DNA from: an uncultured Clostridia bacterium
GTDB lineage: Bacteria > Bacillota > Clostridia > TANB77 > CAG-508
Assembly: GCA_904387305.1 (NCBI GenBank)
Contig: CAJFLB010000015.1
Span: 1 to 59,209 of the forward strand
Direction: 5' to 3'
DNA length: 59,209 bases
The notes under the pieces were generated by a model. It searched no databases. It saw only the letters and a list, made by a program, of their open reading frames with translations, and had not been told where the DNA came from. The translations under genes and the position numbers were made by a program. Below are positions 58,141 to 59,209 of the stretch, one piece after another; the first letter of the stretch is position 1; each line of letters starts with the position of its first letter.

Positions 58141-59209
58141 ATGTTAAAAACAAAAGCAAAAGTTTTAATAGGAATTTTATTTTTTATAGCTGTATTATGC
58201 CTTTTTAATACAAATACAGTTAATGCAGTAAATACAGTAATAGGAGACTGGAATATTTTAGTACCAAATGAAATTGAAGATAATTTGATAGATGAAATAT
58301 CTAGTAGTCAACTGAATGGTCATATAGTTGTTTCTGCAAATCCATTTGTATTATGGAATTTATCAAAAAATACAACAAAACTAAATGCAATAATCAGTAA
58401 TGACAATAAAGTCTACCTAAGCATATATATAGAAGTAGAAGAAAATATTACAGAAATTAAAAATAAAACAGACAGCACAAAATTCACACTTGAACAAATA
58501 GAAGGTAAGAATTATATAAAATATGATATGCCAATATTAGAAAAAAAAGGAAGTAATTATTTACCAAATTATTATTGGACTAAATATGATTTGGAATTTA
58601 AAGATAGTGTAAATAATATTACAGAAAAAGATATTACAATACATTTTGGTCTTATAGAAGCTATAGGATATGGCTCAAGGTTAGAAATTGTAGATGAAAA
58701 TGATAATTATGTTGGAGAAGATACTGGAAAAACAATGGCAAGCTGGCTTGGTGGTTCTCAAACACAAATATTTACATCTTATGATTATAGTGATGCATAT
58801 TATAGGTTGGCATTAAGTCAAAATGTAGGAGATAGTATATATATAGATAAAATAGGTACTTTAAAATATACAGGACAAAAAGTTATGACTTTTGGAGATG
58901 CTAGTGTACCATATTATATTTATAAAATGAAAATAACAGATACAAGTATATTTAATAAGCAACAAAATATAATTTTTTTACTTGAAATAGTAGATAAGGA
59001 TACAAAACAAGGTACATATAATGAAATAGAATTTAACATATTAGGAGATACAAGACAAACATATACAGTAAATGATGAAAGTAGAAATATAGGAATTTCA
59101 TTAAATGCAACAACAGATATAGGAGTATCTTTAAAAGCAGACACAATTAATGAAACAGATAATACATATATAGAAATGAAAAATGTTGTGGCTGATAATA
59201 AAGATTATA
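58141..59209 (+). CDS. Secreted or surface protein, N-terminal part (cut by window end)
   Basis: AAGGAGAAAAAG precedes the ATG. A signal peptide with basic start and hydrophobic core (VLIGILFFIAVLCLFNTNTV) has a likely cleavage after VNA, near residue 29. The 327 or so residues seen after it are beta-rich and Asn/Thr-rich, as in extracellular proteins of this group, and hold no cysteine or catalytic motif that I can see. The frame is open to the last base, so domain content and any wall anchor lie outside the window. Confidence 0.8.
   Translation, partial: MLKTKAKVLIGILFFIAVLCLFNTNTVNAVNTVIGDWNILVPNEIEDNLIDEISSSQLNGHIVVSANPFVLWNLSKNTTKLNAIISNDNKVYLSIYIEVEENITEIKNKTDSTKFTLEQIEGKNYIKYDMPILEKKGSNYLPNYYWTKYDLEFKDSVNNITEKDITIHFGLIEAIGYGSRLEIVDENDNYVGEDTGKTMASWLGGSQTQIFTSYDYSDAYYRLALSQNVGDSIYIDKIGTLKYTGQKVMTFGDASVPYYIYKMKITDTSIFNKQQNIIFLLEIVDKDTKQGTYNEIEFNILGDTRQTYTVNDESRNIGISLNATTDIGVSLKADTINETDNTYIEMKNVVADNKDY

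Overview
This AT-rich window looks like chromosome from a spore-forming member of the Bacillota (class Clostridia), probably an uncultured gut-type lineage. The evidence is a clear Spo0A, a spoIVFA-spoIVFB pair next to minD/minE, AGGAGG-type ribosome binding sites, frequent TTG starts, UGA used as stop, and lysine/meso-DAP synthesis by the DapL aminotransferase route. I could run no database search. Family names rest on motifs and remembered family signatures.

Layout. 1-1000: remnants of an ABC ATPase and a small unknown gene. 1.7-4.3 kb: P-type cation ATPase. 4.5-7.4 kb: a compact three-gene operon (unknown protein, histidine phosphatase, radical SAM enzyme), possibly an undescribed pathway. 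7.5-8.6 kb: rpsF-ssb-rpsR. 9-13.6 kb: PLP-dependent lyase family, HI0933-type flavoprotein, YigZ family, Spo0A. 14-15.4 kb: small membrane proteins. 16-20.8 kb: spoIVFA, spoIVFB, minD, minE and rodA, joining sporulation, division-site selection and wall elongation. 21.3-30.2 kb: tRNA and translation genes (dus, aspS, mnmA), a MazF-like toxin without a visible antitoxin, two HD-type proteins, a peptidoglycan glycosyltransferase. 30.4-43 kb: unknown and M23 proteins, dapF-dapL, two large unknown proteins, HD hydrolase, ruvA, rarA, and a pair of half-size TSUP permease genes. 45-53.4 kb: one 2,807-residue cyclic beta-glucan synthase-like protein. 53.5-59.2 kb: an accessory-looking region with small unknown proteins, a split SpoVK/CbxX-type AAA ATPase, an XRE regulator and the start of a secreted protein cut by the window edge.

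The most unusual content is non-coding. Many intergenic spaces hold long inverted repeats of several families. (i) Modular elements at 1318-1694, 20761-21203 and 34836-35080 share conserved loop sequences, but their stems differ between copies while staying self-complementary. (ii) GC-rich palindromes at 10552, 11911 and 24420 share a core. (iii) A three-hairpin repeat occurs at 8668 and 17781. (iv) Two similar structured leaders lie directly in front of dapF and rarA. Conserved loops with covarying stems point to selected nucleic-acid structure or to mobile non-coding elements. This is the strongest candidate here for something undescribed.

Smaller points: Shine-Dalgarno sites buried in terminator-like hairpins (spoIVFA, the giant glucan synthase), a poly-A slippery site joining the two AAA reading frames, a MinE with a long charged tail, and an AspRS with an alphaproteobacterial-type motif 2.
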